Source: JANMEB01 sp041745295
Lineage (GTDB): Bacteria > Planctomycetota > Planctomycetia > Pirellulales > Pirellulaceae
Assembly: GCA_041745295.1 (NCBI GenBank)
Contig: JBGTJE010000048.1
Span: 1 to 64,000 of the forward strand
Direction: 5' to 3'
Length of the DNA: 64,000 nt
Shown: positions 27,601-36,953 of the stretch, in pieces
How the letters are laid out: each line of letters opens with the position of its first letter
How positions within the stretch are numbered: the first letter of the stretch is position 1
Made by a program: the position numbers and the translations under genes
The notes under the pieces: model-generated
Database searches by the model: none
What the model was told of the DNA's origin: nothing
What the model saw: only the letters and a program-made list of their open reading frames with translations

Positions 27601-28955
27601 TGGATTCCGTCGGGTGTTACTGCCTTAGCGACGGAAGCATCGGCGAACTCAACTCTGGGACCGGGACGCCGTGCAAGTGGAACTCGGAAGCAGTTGTCGC
27701 CAACGAACCATTCCAAATGCGTCTTCGAGGTTGTTCGAGACGGGACTTCGACTTCCCATGCTGTCCAGTCTTGATTGCCTTTGAACCAGCTCCATTTCAA
27801 CTGGACCTGACCGATGAAGGGAACGGAGCACTTTGTGGGAGTACCTTCGAAGACCACGTACCAGCGTCCAGTGCCGAGGCCGCTGACGTCAATCGACTGT
27901 CCATCTTCGAGATTTCCGTTTTGGGCGTGGAACCAGTATCCCGGCCAATCCGACGGATAAGGAGAGAACGCTCGACCAAATCCGCCATTCGGATTGGTTG
28001 GCTCAATCAAGATTTGGTGCGGCAGCGGCCCGCTGAACTCGGCGGTCAGTCCCAGATGCAATCGCGACCATGTTAGCTCAATGGGACGTCGGTCCGATGT
28101 TACTCGCCAGTTCGTCGACGCATCGCTAGGAAACGTCAGCCGTATCTCCCCGGTCTCAGGATCGTACCGCAACTGAGGAAGCGCCGTCCGTACAACTCTC
28201 GGTGTTTCCGATTCTGATGGCAGTGCGGCACGTACCTCGTCCGGATCCAAGGCAAGCGGCAGCTGCTGAAGCTCGTCGTTACAATCGCCGAGCGTCTTCC
28301 AAGCCAGTACCACCCGAGCCAAACAACCCCATAACTGGGCTGCACCCTGTAGGTTGCTGGACAGAAGACGTTCGACGTTGCGGTGAAGAAAATGGTTTGT
28401 CACCAATTCTGAGCGAATGTCAGCAGGCAACGAGACCGCTTGAGAACCGAACTGGTCGCAGGCAGCTGCAATTACCGACAAAACGCCTGGAAGCGACGAA
28501 CATGGCATACCCGCATGAAAGACGATTGGGCCGACATACTTCTGACCCTCGCTGGGGACGCTATAGCCGAATACCTCAAGCGCGGCGAGAAACCAGCGAC
28601 CAAGCAGTGACTGGTATTGCCCCCCTGACAGTGCGTCATCCCAGAACTTTTCTGGATCGGCAAATGCAGCTTCTCGAATCCGGCCAAATAAAAACGGCCA
28701 ATACTCCGATTGACAATCTGCCGCGTAGTCATTGCGGGCGACGTAGAGCATGCCAACAAGCACCTGTGCCAGCAGCGTTTTGTCGGCGACGTTTGGTTCG
28801 CGGTTCCGCTTGATGATCTGGTACAGTTGGCGTAGGCACTGGTCAATGCACTTTTGCTCGGCAAAGAAGTCGGCCAGCCCGGCGATGTCAAATTCGTTCT
28901 GTTCAAGGGCCACAACTAGGGCAGCATCATCTGCTGACGTTACATTCTGCGACAT
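24648..28955 (-). CDS. druH: Druantia type III DruH-like large protein
   Basis: 1435 residues from the ATG at 28955 (a TTG at 28985 is possible). No enzyme motif is visible. The first 200 residues are helical. The middle is rich in beta strands with Trp and Pro, such as WRVTSDRRPIELTWSRL, and looks like repeated immunoglobulin-like or carbohydrate-binding-like modules. The last 500 residues are helical again. It directly precedes the DruE-like helicase with a 12-base gap, in the same order as druH-druE of type III Druantia. The assignment rests on that pairing and the size, not on direct motif matching. A role in substrate recognition or scaffolding is only inference. Confidence 0.6.
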   Translation of the reverse strand: MSQNVTSADDAALVVALEQNEFDIAGLADFFAEQKCIDQCLRQLYQIIKRNREPNVADKTLLAQVLVGMLYVARNDYAADCQSEYWPFLFGRIREAAFADPEKFWDDALSGGQYQSLLGRWFLAALEVFGYSVPSEGQKYVGPIVFHAGMPCSSLPGVLSVIAAACDQFGSQAVSLPADIRSELVTNHFLHRNVERLLSSNLQGAAQLWGCLARVVLAWKTLGDCNDELQQLPLALDPDEVRAALPSESETPRVVRTALPQLRYDPETGEIRLTFPSDASTNWRVTSDRRPIELTWSRLHLGLTAEFSGPLPHQILIEPTNPNGGFGRAFSPYPSDWPGYWFHAQNGNLEDGQSIDVSGLGTGRWYVVFEGTPTKCSVPFIGQVQLKWSWFKGNQDWTAWEVEVPSRTTSKTHLEWFVGDNCFRVPLARRPGPRVEFADASVAKAVTPDGIQLDVYAVAPMVILRREMSISLQLLRESTDSVAVIGRVDLKPEIAVRLPVTHAGIYQLRESRGVGRTLLRFAIVPELQIQGPDSDSRKLRATVTISAADDAGHICDDVEIGLTKAGQHWIIQSTTVEPMLIARWSWSTDDIPPLTFRWPLEAIRWRITHAGDEYSGWTREPLFISAKTVAERDAQLEIQTPVGSEFLINGETYTGRLQASPTGNTCVLSLLSYGETVELEHEGQRYPAVLQSERPLIDSFEGDADTASVIVTWRAATKQTGMVVIAWDPCDVLSSPKVYPLSEIELQSGEWAAACDDLPGEKWTAISLARTAGGFFQKILHLAARRSEALEPVSLLLNRSMGEIRPFDGRTTSWSEFLHHISLLRLTRNATDGDAIALLLAGIAPLHNLDLQGAIRLLGELERALNEQLTNDRDRHWAQAVYRAVLGLVRRICRDNPVLALSQNEAPDLFNSLLTLGIPVGRFYPFRWIATGDLPPDTSSYPLTYIRDLWLLGTGRRLLEEQLRKSGESLPPNFNEMQTDAASRVLQFHKTNALPSISAFLPLGRRTSTIDSTDRGHRHSFAFPPLPDSFESSTELCEVLGLQDKALDCQATCDDQFFDDHSHGSQGNSHGRGRHSSAPAGYSLYWCVDENRWVIETLNFSPPTCCYTNTQPLIVEPIPARELANPCIRDALVSWAPNEYLDPEIKAAFAFLEQYKGTLVSDSVSGALHAELFRPAEAETKELFGRMIQVETRAGLSSPAVIAWQLAWIDRISAWEGDLHVLEQSDDNSPVQREFLRALALANTLWPTLMRRTIALAELVYWSLYRGGLGAAARFRCDHTEDELAVLQELAPSHEAASKSPALPMKPTGDRASGVPGIIVGYNAGIGIVLLHHRSSLSLDATLGDYVAHGDAERHWFTSFKWRAVDTRARARLQRMYSQGAGPGSSRFSTLADVMCGLRVKCDLQKKPKWEAVQVEIDFGTGKSHLPKHRRRQPN

Positions 28956-29524
28956 ATGGTCGTGGCGCTTTTCAGACAAGGTCAAACCATTTTAGTTGTG
29001 TGCGAAGCTCGTTAAGCATTGGCTGTGCCGAATCCCGAAATGCAAAGCTCAGATTCTACCCCACACGGTTACGAAAACCACGTTGTGCCCTGCTTTCAAG
29101 CCATTTTGCGGCCCTGCCACGATGAGTTTTCCGATTAGGAAAGCTGATCCAACTTTGATTTGCAATTTAGGGCAAGATCCGGCCACAGTTGTATTTGTAG
29201 TCTGACAAGCGAGGATGTTGTCCGGCGTTTTAGAGTATGAGTTGCAGTATGGGGTCCCCGCTCGAAGAAGTAGCTCGGCCTGGAGTGGGGAATCAGAAGT
29301 GCGAATAGGTCACGGTATCAGGAAAGGGAATCAACCTAATATTTAATGCATGCAATGGGTAGGAATTCGCGAGTTGGTCCTGAAGTACGAAAATCTGTTT
29401 AGCGCGCAGAGCGTGAGAGTTCATGTCCAACACCTTTAGTATCAGATGAGCACCAAATGAACTTAGTTTTGCCTTCGATGTTGGTAGATGCCGCTGGGCC
29501 GTGAAACGAGATCCTGTGCCTGCT
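28956..29524. other. 569-base intergenic region upstream of druH
   Basis: No gene I can support on either strand. It is more AT-rich and irregular than the flanks and probably holds the druH promoter. It is the longest gap in the minus-strand run and may divide it into two transcription units. Confidence 0.4.
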
Positions 29525-30835
29525 CTATTCTCGCCGCCAGACCCAATCCTTGGTCGTCATGTCATAGCCCAAACCCTCGAGGACCTCGGTCAGTTCGTAA
29601 TGGAATTGATACGGGCCGTGTTTGTTCATCACGTCCAAGTCGTGTTTCGCCTTTTGGTAGAGCTCATCGGTGTTCCTGATTTCGGATCCGATCAAAATCG
29701 CTCGAGTCTCAGACGTCAGATCAAGCGATTCGATCGGCGTGTTTATTGGAGGGTCCTCGCCGTCGATGCGAGGTGGCGTCATAACCGATGGATCAGCGAA
29801 GTCCGCGTACCAATGCGACCAGTCCATCCATCTTTTGAAACCTTCCGAGTCAGTTGGTCGAATGATCCCGTCAGCAATGTCCTTTTCGACGGCCGCCAAA
29901 TACCGGCGAATTCTCGCCGCGGTTTCAAAGTCTCGCGCACGCATTAATAGATCGTCGCGCCATGCAGTTTCTCGCGCTTCGCGCTTGTTGGCGACTTGTC
30001 GTCGAGCTTCCGCCAATGCACGTTGGCGTTCACGGCATTCCTTGTCATGCCGTTTGGCCCTAAGTTCCTCAAGCCAAATGGGGACAGTGCTGAGGAAGTT
30101 TCCAAGTTTCTGCTCCAATCGCTGCGACTTGCCGTCGGTCCACCGGCGCCTCATGCCATCGCGGCACCAACCCTTGATCTCAAGCATGAGATTATCTGTG
30201 GCGAAATAAACCCATTCCGTGAAGTACCGATCCTTCTTGGGCTTTTCTTCTCGTCGGTAACTTTCTGTGATCGCAAGTTGAACGAAATCATCTCCGTTGC
30301 CCAGCGCGCCATCATCGGAACGAACTATTCCGCCAAACTCCTCCCAGCTTTTGTAGACTGTGTCAAGAGTTCTTAACGCCCGTGAAATTGAGTTCTTAGA
30401 AACTGCGAACGAAGGTGAAATTGAATCATCGCATTCAAGGATTCCGCGATAGTCGGCCTTCGTGGCGTTTATTTCCTTCTTGATCCGCTTCACAACCGCG
30501 TGGGGTTCGATGAGTTCGTCCGGAACGACGACCGTCGGGACCTCTACAAGTGGTTCCGAATCGAGGTCCGGTTCGAACCCTACACGAAATGCTCGAATTT
30601 CAATTTTGTCCCTTTCTTCGAGTTCGGGAAGCGCTGGTCGATCGGCGGATTTTCCGGCAACAAGTCGTGCCCAATAGCCGACCGGGGGCTTTGGTATCTC
30701 AAAACTCCTGCAGATTTTCGCCAAGCCAACGGCCGATAGTCCATACTTTTTGGCGACCGCTGTCATCGGCTCCGTCCATATTTGGTCGTACAACTCCTGC
30801 CGGGTCAGAACGGCACCAGTGGATTGATGACTCAT
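29525..30835 (-). CDS. HTH protein with RpoA alpha-CTD-like C-terminus
   Basis: 436 residues. Residues 10-50 (TRQELYDQIWTEPMTAVAKK, YGLSAVGLAKICRSF, then PPVGYWA) form the HTH found in a family of uncharacterised proteins around defence islands. A charged coiled-coil with many Arg and Glu spans about 255-310. The tail from 364 (PIESLDLTSETRAILIG, then IRNTDELYQKAK, then a final helix ending GLGYDM) follows the pattern of the RNA polymerase alpha C-terminal domain, a helix-hairpin-helix DNA binder. It probably binds DNA at both ends. The gene lies 202 bases downstream of the PLD gene and upstream of druH, on the same strand. Regulator or defence effector, undecided. Confidence 0.6.
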   Translation of the reverse strand: MSHQSTGAVLTRQELYDQIWTEPMTAVAKKYGLSAVGLAKICRSFEIPKPPVGYWARLVAGKSADRPALPELEERDKIEIRAFRVGFEPDLDSEPLVEVPTVVVPDELIEPHAVVKRIKKEINATKADYRGILECDDSISPSFAVSKNSISRALRTLDTVYKSWEEFGGIVRSDDGALGNGDDFVQLAITESYRREEKPKKDRYFTEWVYFATDNLMLEIKGWCRDGMRRRWTDGKSQRLEQKLGNFLSTVPIWLEELRAKRHDKECRERQRALAEARRQVANKREARETAWRDDLLMRARDFETAARIRRYLAAVEKDIADGIIRPTDSEGFKRWMDWSHWYADFADPSVMTPPRIDGEDPPINTPIESLDLTSETRAILIGSEIRNTDELYQKAKHDLDVMNKHGPYQFHYELTEVLEGLGYDMTTKDWVWRRE

Positions 30836-31037
30836 AGCGCGTTGATTTTGAATGGATTGGAATGGCGTGACGAACCGGTAATATCATCGGCGTGCTTTTG
30901 TGCGGATTGAATTTGGATGTCTCCCAATGGTGCTATCAAATGACGGGCCAAAATCAAGGTCATTTGAGACATTTCCGAGTCTTTGCAAACTGGAATCAAG
31001 CGATCAACCTAAGAGGATTCCTGGGCTGGACGAGGTC

Positions 31038-32672
31038 CTATTCGCGTAGACTGTCGTTCCCCTCATCTCGTTTCTTTGATTGGAATTGTCTTGCCGTTTG
31101 TCTCCACATGAATTCAAGTTCCCTCAGCGGCATCGTGAACACTCGAAGGACTCGTTCGACGGATGCCTTGAAAATGGACTGGTATCGTCTGGAGTCTTCC
31201 GTATTTTGATCGTCAACGTCGGCCACCAACGAACCTGATTGCGCCTTTTCATAGAAGACATCCGGACTACGCTTGGTGCTGGGCCCGATAAACGTGTCGT
31301 GAAGCGGATGACGCGACAATCGTTTTCCGAGCCTTACATGGTCAACAGATGACACTGGCAATACCTTTGCCGTGCTCAGGTCAAGAAAAAACTCGGTCTC
31401 AAGGCACTTCTTGATCGCCGTCTCTATTTCGGGTGAAACTAGAAAACCCGGCATTCGTTCAATTTTGGCCTCGGAGGCCTTATTCACTACGGCAAACGAC
31501 TCGCGCTCCCACACCATTTCAGGTTGGTTCGGCCTTTGTCCGTCTTCTGGGAAGACGACGTGTTCGACTTCAAGATGGTATTGATAATTTGGCTTGACGA
31601 TCCCATCGATCTGGGACGAATTGATTCGTGACGTCGGGAATTCAAAATCGTAGATTTCGACCGGATACCCTGACCAAGTTGCCCCGCATTTCCTTTCCGC
31701 GCTCCCCCCATTCTGCATGGCGGCAAGCTGACGCTCGTCTAGGATAACCGCGTCAAAGCCTGTGATTGGATCCACGGATTGATTCGTACCTTGACGCCGC
31801 GAATTCGGGCCAGCTTTTTGCGTTGTCCCACGACATCGGAGAATCGTCGGCTGACGGCCGTCGCGGAGGTCAGCTTCGGACATCCATACAAGTACCAGCA
31901 CTTGGGCCGTATTGTCGTAAAGTTTTCCGCCCTCATTTTCATCTAGTGCCTGCAGGTAGATTCCGCGAGTCCTTAGGCGTTCCCAATGAGAAGGCGTAAC
32001 CACCGTTCCATCATCTTTGCGGACTGCCAGCACAACTGTATTTAGTTCGAGACCCGTTGACTGGGCACTACGACATCCTTTTAGCTGCCACTCCACGAAT
32101 CTTGGGCGATTCGCTTCGGTTGCAGGCAAACATGCTGCGAGCTGGAAAGCTCGTAAGAGATGCCCGTTTACATCACTGGATAGACCGGTGCCGGCTCCGT
32201 CCAAATCATTCGGGGAAAAATCCGTCTCGATCCGAAACGATATCTCGGCATTTCGCGAACCGCCAGGCCCGAGTGCCCTCCGCGTCCAATTGTGAGAGCC
32301 GATGTAAACGACCGCTTTTCGCTCCTGCTCCATCGCCAAAAATACAAGTTTGGAATGGAGTAGGGTCAATCCCTTAAGTTCATCTTCCTCTTTACTCAAG
32401 GGATCCATGAAGTATTTCAGGCGCACACCGCAATCGCCCAACTGTTCCTGTAAGCGAAGGAGTGGCTCAAAGCCGAACACGCAAGTCAGGGAGCTTACAC
32501 CGAAAGAACGCGAATCCTTTAATGCATTAACGAGTAGTTCACGGCCAATGGATCTTATACCGCTCCCAGAAACGTATGCGACAAGAAAACGACAAACCGT
32601 CGCACGAGCGAGATCACCCTGCAACTGGAGACGAAATTCCTGGGATACCAGTTCCTTGCTGAGAAGTGTCAT
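31038..32672 (-). CDS. phospholipase-D-family protein, possible nuclease
   Basis: 544 residues from the ATG at 32672, favoured over a GTG at 32684 because GGAG lies four bases upstream. The first 190 residues form a PLD-type domain: TVCRFLVAYVSGSGIRSIG, then VRLKYFMDP, and LHSKLVFLAME with H-x-K, followed by VYIGSHNWTRRAL, which holds the conserved N-W/S block. Only one HxK half-site is apparent in this protein, so dimerisation would be needed for activity, as in bacterial PLD nucleases such as Nuc and BfiI. The rest is a large uncharacterised region. It starts 12 bases after the PGN_0703-like endonuclease gene, so the two probably work together. Confidence 0.65.
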   Translation of the reverse strand: MTLLSKELVSQEFRLQLQGDLARATVCRFLVAYVSGSGIRSIGRELLVNALKDSRSFGVSSLTCVFGFEPLLRLQEQLGDCGVRLKYFMDPLSKEEDELKGLTLLHSKLVFLAMEQERKAVVYIGSHNWTRRALGPGGSRNAEISFRIETDFSPNDLDGAGTGLSSDVNGHLLRAFQLAACLPATEANRPRFVEWQLKGCRSAQSTGLELNTVVLAVRKDDGTVVTPSHWERLRTRGIYLQALDENEGGKLYDNTAQVLVLVWMSEADLRDGRQPTILRCRGTTQKAGPNSRRQGTNQSVDPITGFDAVILDERQLAAMQNGGSAERKCGATWSGYPVEIYDFEFPTSRINSSQIDGIVKPNYQYHLEVEHVVFPEDGQRPNQPEMVWERESFAVVNKASEAKIERMPGFLVSPEIETAIKKCLETEFFLDLSTAKVLPVSSVDHVRLGKRLSRHPLHDTFIGPSTKRSPDVFYEKAQSGSLVADVDDQNTEDSRRYQSIFKASVERVLRVFTMPLRELEFMWRQTARQFQSKKRDEGNDSLRE

Positions 32673-32684
32673 CGAGCTCCACAC

Positions 32685-33494
32685 TTATGCTGTTATCTCG
32701 TAACGCTTACGCAAGTTTTCAGCGTGGTTTTTGAGATTGGGATTCCCTAACCATTGCGTCCAAAGTTCGGAGTAGGTCATGGAAATGAACTTCACGTCGC
32801 TTCGCCTGACGATATCTGTCGCCTTTTGTACATCGTCCGCGTGGAACTTGTATTCGGAAAAATCGACAGCATTTAGGGGCGCCCAATACAGATAGACCAA
32901 ATGGACATGTCGCGAATCCCTAAATGTGTTGAACAAGCTAAGTGCGTGTTTGATGACTTGGGCTACATCGAAATATGACCGTTTCCATGTTCTGGCGGCT
33001 TCGAGAAGATTCCACCAGGCATCGTCACAATTAATGAAGCTCTTCCGAATGTAGCTTTGCTGAATTTCTGGGAGAGTCTTGCAAAGGGGCTCTGTAAACT
33101 TTGATTCGATACCAATTACGTTTTCTGTTGACTCAAGAAGCACATCGAGATTCGGCGGGCTGCTATTGAACCACGTTTCCGGTTTCCATTCCAAATCCGG
33201 GGGACCGAATCCGATTCGGTTCAATATCATCAGTTTGGCCGGGTCAGTTTTCCAAAATCCGAAAGTATTTGCGGCAAGGGCGGACGAGGAGTGAACCGCC
33301 AGGATTTTTCTGTTTAGTTCGTTACCATTTCCCTTTTCGAAGTCGGTTCGAATGAGCTCGGGGTCGACACCCGGCAACAAGTTATCCTCTAAATTGGCAA
33401 CATAGCCTTTGTCGTCGTGTGAGTTCCTTGTCAATTCACGAAAACGAGCCCATAGGGCTTGGTATATGCGTTGTAAATTGGAAATCTTGGCCAT
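32685..33494 (-). CDS. PGN_0703-like putative restriction endonuclease (PD-(D/E)XK)
   Basis: 269 residues. It matches, by pattern, the PGN_0703 family of restriction-endonuclease-like proteins: a helical start, then LNRKILAVHSSSALAANTFG. The active site would be D117 in PNLDVLL and E130-S-K132 in IGIESKF, the spacing of PD-(D/E)XK nucleases. Later come RSYFDVAQVIKHALSL and HLVYLYW. It is upstream of the PLD gene with an 12-base gap and follows NurA after 82 bases. Its substrate is unknown. A short defence nuclease guided by the neighbouring ATPases or methylase is plausible. Confidence 0.7.
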   Translation of the reverse strand: MAKISNLQRIYQALWARFRELTRNSHDDKGYVANLEDNLLPGVDPELIRTDFEKGNGNELNRKILAVHSSSALAANTFGFWKTDPAKLMILNRIGFGPPDLEWKPETWFNSSPPNLDVLLESTENVIGIESKFTEPLCKTLPEIQQSYIRKSFINCDDAWWNLLEAARTWKRSYFDVAQVIKHALSLFNTFRDSRHVHLVYLYWAPLNAVDFSEYKFHADDVQKATDIVRRSDVKFISMTYSELWTQWLGNPNLKNHAENLRKRYEITA

Positions 33495-33576
33495 AAACGA
33501 TTGCTTGATCCGCTAAAACGAAGTTATGAGTTCTGTCTCCCGGGCCTACCCTTATCGTTTCATAAACGGACAGTGT

Positions 33577-34917
33577 CTATACGCGATGTGGGTCCTCGAT
33601 AAATCGCTGAAGAATCTTTCCTGACGGATAGCTCGACATCGATGCGATGCCGTTGGCCAATTCGACTGGAAACAGCGCCCCCTCGAACTTGTGGCTTATT
33701 AGGCTAGGTAGCGTCGCGACAATTCGAGGCAACCCAATCAAGTCGACGTCCGAGGGGAACGCTCCTGCGGGGTTGTAACGGCCTGTGGGGACGTTGAGCA
33801 CCATATACGTGCCGGGGTCAAATTTCAAAAATACCTTTTCGCCCCAGTTGGTTCGCATACCGTACGGGTTAGACAAATCCGGTGAGCGGTAAACCTCGCG
33901 TCGCACGTAGTCATGTGAAAGCACCGCGTACCAGGCCTGTTGTCCACGTTCCTGTGGTTGCGCGAACTTTACAATCGACGCCAGGTGGTCGAAGAACGCG
34001 CCACTTTTCTCCTGCCCAACGATGTGGACTGGCCGCTTCTCTTGCTTCGCATGGTGCAGGAAATCGCGGATTTTCGGCACTAGTTTGGAGTACTGTGCTC
34101 GCAGGGACAGTGGACCGTCCTTGATGAACAACGTGTCGCTCAGCACGTGCTTATCAGAATGCTGCCAGAGTACGCGAACTGCCGTGAATAGCATCAGGCA
34201 CTCCATCACCAACATGTAGGCGGCCGCCACGGAGTCGGGGGCGCTTTCCTCATCCATGTCGAGATGGAAGCCAAGCATGTCGGTAAGGAATACGCTCTTG
34301 CTGCAGTGCGGGCATTTGCCTTCGTCAGCGTCAAAAGCAAGGCCAGGGTGATCCTCGTTGCAGTGCGGACACCCAAATGACAGCGACTTTGACCTGGCAC
34401 CTCCCCATTTCTCGTACGTGAGCCATTTGAGCGTCTCGTAGAACGCTCCGTTCTCGTCCAACTTGATGGAGTCGCGAACTATGTGCCGGATTGCCTCATA
34501 ATTGCTTCCCATCGGCGTGCGGATGTTCTTCAACGGGAACACAGTCGCGTGGAAGATGCCGCTACCGGTGAGGACATCGCGGATCAATAACGGATGTGGA
34601 TGCTCCTTGTCGATTTTCGCGAGCCGCTCACTGTCGACGGTTAGAAGCGCCGTCTTCACGAATGCGACTTCCTTCGGAGGATTCTCTTGCGTCCGCACAG
34701 GTACGAAGGACCCGTCGACTGCCCACACGTTTCGAAGCGGCTCGAAGCCTGTGGTGTCGGCTTCTAACCAAAGCGTATTGCTGGGATCGGACGTGATTCG
34801 CTGGTCGGAATCGAACTCGTTAACGAGCGCGCGTACCCAGTCGCTCTTTAGAACGGCGAGGTGCCCCAGCTTAGATGCGGATTCTCCTGGAAGCCGGGTC
34901 CCTTGTGCGTATGGCAT
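33577..34917 (-). CDS. nurA: NurA-family nuclease with zinc-ribbon insert
   Basis: 446 residues. NurA nucleases show an early VDGS motif: here AVDGSFVPV with D68 and the following strand LLTVDSE. A DGP motif appears in LFIKDGPLSLRAQY, followed by a VGQEKSG block, and the end of the protein has PVELANGIASMSSY. This fits the RNase-H-like core of NurA, which is cut short in no obvious way. An insert at 183-205 holds C183-x2-C186...C202-x2-C205, a zinc ribbon not usual in archaeal NurA. NurA works with the HerA ATPase to resect DNA ends. The HerA-like gene stops nine bases before this start. Confidence 0.75.
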   Translation of the reverse strand: MPYAQGTRLPGESASKLGHLAVLKSDWVRALVNEFDSDQRITSDPSNTLWLEADTTGFEPLRNVWAVDGSFVPVRTQENPPKEVAFVKTALLTVDSERLAKIDKEHPHPLLIRDVLTGSGIFHATVFPLKNIRTPMGSNYEAIRHIVRDSIKLDENGAFYETLKWLTYEKWGGARSKSLSFGCPHCNEDHPGLAFDADEGKCPHCSKSVFLTDMLGFHLDMDEESAPDSVAAAYMLVMECLMLFTAVRVLWQHSDKHVLSDTLFIKDGPLSLRAQYSKLVPKIRDFLHHAKQEKRPVHIVGQEKSGAFFDHLASIVKFAQPQERGQQAWYAVLSHDYVRREVYRSPDLSNPYGMRTNWGEKVFLKFDPGTYMVLNVPTGRYNPAGAFPSDVDLIGLPRIVATLPSLISHKFEGALFPVELANGIASMSSYPSGKILQRFIEDPHRV

Positions 34918-34926
34918 ACCAAACTC

Positions 34927-36945
34927 CTATGCCGGGGCCGGCGCGCCGCCAGCGGATCCTGCTTCAAACTTGTTTGCCTGCATGGGAACTACGAACCGGT
35001 GTGACAGGGTGAGCATTCTCATATACCCGGGCGTCTTAGCCCTCAGTATGTCCTGTTCGATCCCCGCAAATGCGACTTGAACACGGGATAGGGACTTCGT
35101 TTCGTCCTGACTCGCGAGGTGCCCGACGAAGAAATTTTCCGTCTGTGCCAATAGCTCGCGATTGATGGTCGATGGAGACTGCGTCGAGTAGACCATGCCA
35201 ATGTGAAACTTGGCCCCTTCCTTGGCAAACCGCGCATACACGCCCGTCAGGTCCTTGTCATCAACAGGAAATAAATTGTGTGCTTCTTCGAAATAGAGCT
35301 GCACGAAATGTTCACCCAATTTGTTGCTCACGAACTTTTGTTCCTGGTGCGAAAATACTGCCCTTGAGAGCATGTCGGAAAAATAGCGTCGGATGGAATC
35401 AGTTGCGTTGCCGAGATCAAGGATGATAGTCTTTCCGGCGTCGGCCAAACGCAAAATCTCCGCGAGAAAGTCGCCAGCATTCGGTGAATGGTATTCCTTG
35501 TAGGCGCGAAGCACGGTGGGGCCAGACCCGGCACTAGGACTTAAGAACTCAAGCAAAGCCACATCGTCCGAGTCGAACATGGGCTTACTGCCGCTCATTA
35601 GCGCTGGATTGCCGCTGTCGTCGCGGCGGAACTGCGCCATCACTTCCAACTCGCCGACTAGCTCATCGAGGTCTGTCGGCGCGGACGGCGGGGGAGTGCT
35701 ACGGACGTTTTGGAAGGCCGCCGTCCTTAACGCGTTATTGAAGTGGGGATCGAAGTGCTTTACGTTTTTGCTAACGAGTCCTAGCGCCTTCAATCGCGCT
35801 TCATCTGCGGCAAAGCCGGCCTTCTTTAGAATCGCCCAGTACATCTGGACCTTACGGATGGGGCGAATCTTATCGCCTTCTGGAAGTGAGCCAATGGACT
35901 CAATGGTCGGCAGCGTAACACTACCGAAGCTTCGGATGTAATTGGATAACTTGTTATCCTGGGCAAGCATCGATGCGATGATCTGAATACAGGAATCCGG
36001 CTGCTCGTAGAAATTCAGTCGGAGGGGCTTCGAGGGAGTGGCAGCACGTTGCGTTAGTGCGTAAACCTGGCATCGTTTCTCGTGCGCAGAACGAATCGAC
36101 TTGTTTCCATCCTGCGGGTTGTCGTTCGCGTACTCGCCGTTGATGTCGAAAATAAGTTGACCGACGCTGTTGTCATTCTTCGTCGCTTCGAGCATTCCTT
36201 GTGCGATCAGCTTTACCACATTCGACTTGCCGAGGCGAGTCTTACCGAACATTGCGGTCCGGCACCCCTTGAAGTCAGCCATGGAAATAATCACCGGGAT
36301 GTCAGGCATGGCAGCGCTAGAGGCGAGACCACACTCCATTGTGCGCAGCTTTCCGAGCACTTGCTGATTGACCGGCTTTACGGTGCCGTTCACGATCATG
36401 TTCAGCAATGGCTCATCGGGGGCGAAGACCTTGTAGCGGTGTGCGCTGACGACGTTGTTCACGTCGCCGGAAAATTGGAGTCTGCGGGTATCTATGGGAT
36501 CCGCGTAGAACATCCCGAGCACGTCGCAGTCCAGTGCGCCCCATTGAAGCTCGCTCTGAGTCCATACGTCTAACTCCGGCATCGCCTTCTTGTGCAGCTC
36601 GAAGTAAGTTTGCTGGACTTGGTTCGATAGCGGCGTCGGCGACACACCGGTCACTCGTAGTAATGTGAAGTGCGGGGGCAGCCTGTCTTGGTTGTTCGGT
36701 GTCATGATCAGGAACGACCCGCGCGGGATTCCGCCGACGGCGATTTTGTAAGGGTCTGACGTGATGATCTTTGCGGTCTCGTACCCGAGCTCGAGTACGT
36801 AACCCACGAACCGCATCTTGTCGACTTGCTTCGCCTTCTCGTAGTTTGACTCATTCTCAAGGAACGCGCGTAGCGCGCCGATCGGATTTCCCTGCGTCAC
36901 CGCAGTGTTTACAAGGTCCGCCAAAACCGCCGGTTTTGCTGCCAT
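34927..36945 (-). CDS. herA: HerA-like hexameric DNA-translocating ATPase
   Basis: 672 residues from the ATG at 36945; the longer open frame upstream runs into the methylase gene and is not used. Walker A is FGKTRLGKSN after a TAM strand, the HerA/FtsK-type P-loop. The catalytic block LYFEEAHNLFP carries Walker B, and IILDLGN and STQSPSTINRELL follow as sensors. The HAS-barrel-like N-terminus (about 1-150) is typical of HerA. In archaea it pumps DNA into NurA. Here the gene lies between a Dam-type methylase (8 bases upstream) and nurA (9 bases downstream), so they surely share a transcript. Confidence 0.82.
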   Translation of the reverse strand: MAAKPAVLADLVNTAVTQGNPIGALRAFLENESNYEKAKQVDKMRFVGYVLELGYETAKIITSDPYKIAVGGIPRGSFLIMTPNNQDRLPPHFTLLRVTGVSPTPLSNQVQQTYFELHKKAMPELDVWTQSELQWGALDCDVLGMFYADPIDTRRLQFSGDVNNVVSAHRYKVFAPDEPLLNMIVNGTVKPVNQQVLGKLRTMECGLASSAAMPDIPVIISMADFKGCRTAMFGKTRLGKSNVVKLIAQGMLEATKNDNSVGQLIFDINGEYANDNPQDGNKSIRSAHEKRCQVYALTQRAATPSKPLRLNFYEQPDSCIQIIASMLAQDNKLSNYIRSFGSVTLPTIESIGSLPEGDKIRPIRKVQMYWAILKKAGFAADEARLKALGLVSKNVKHFDPHFNNALRTAAFQNVRSTPPPSAPTDLDELVGELEVMAQFRRDDSGNPALMSGSKPMFDSDDVALLEFLSPSAGSGPTVLRAYKEYHSPNAGDFLAEILRLADAGKTIILDLGNATDSIRRYFSDMLSRAVFSHQEQKFVSNKLGEHFVQLYFEEAHNLFPVDDKDLTGVYARFAKEGAKFHIGMVYSTQSPSTINRELLAQTENFFVGHLASQDETKSLSRVQVAFAGIEQDILRAKTPGYMRMLTLSHRFVVPMQANKFEAGSAGGAPAPA

Positions 36946-36953
36946 GTGTACCC

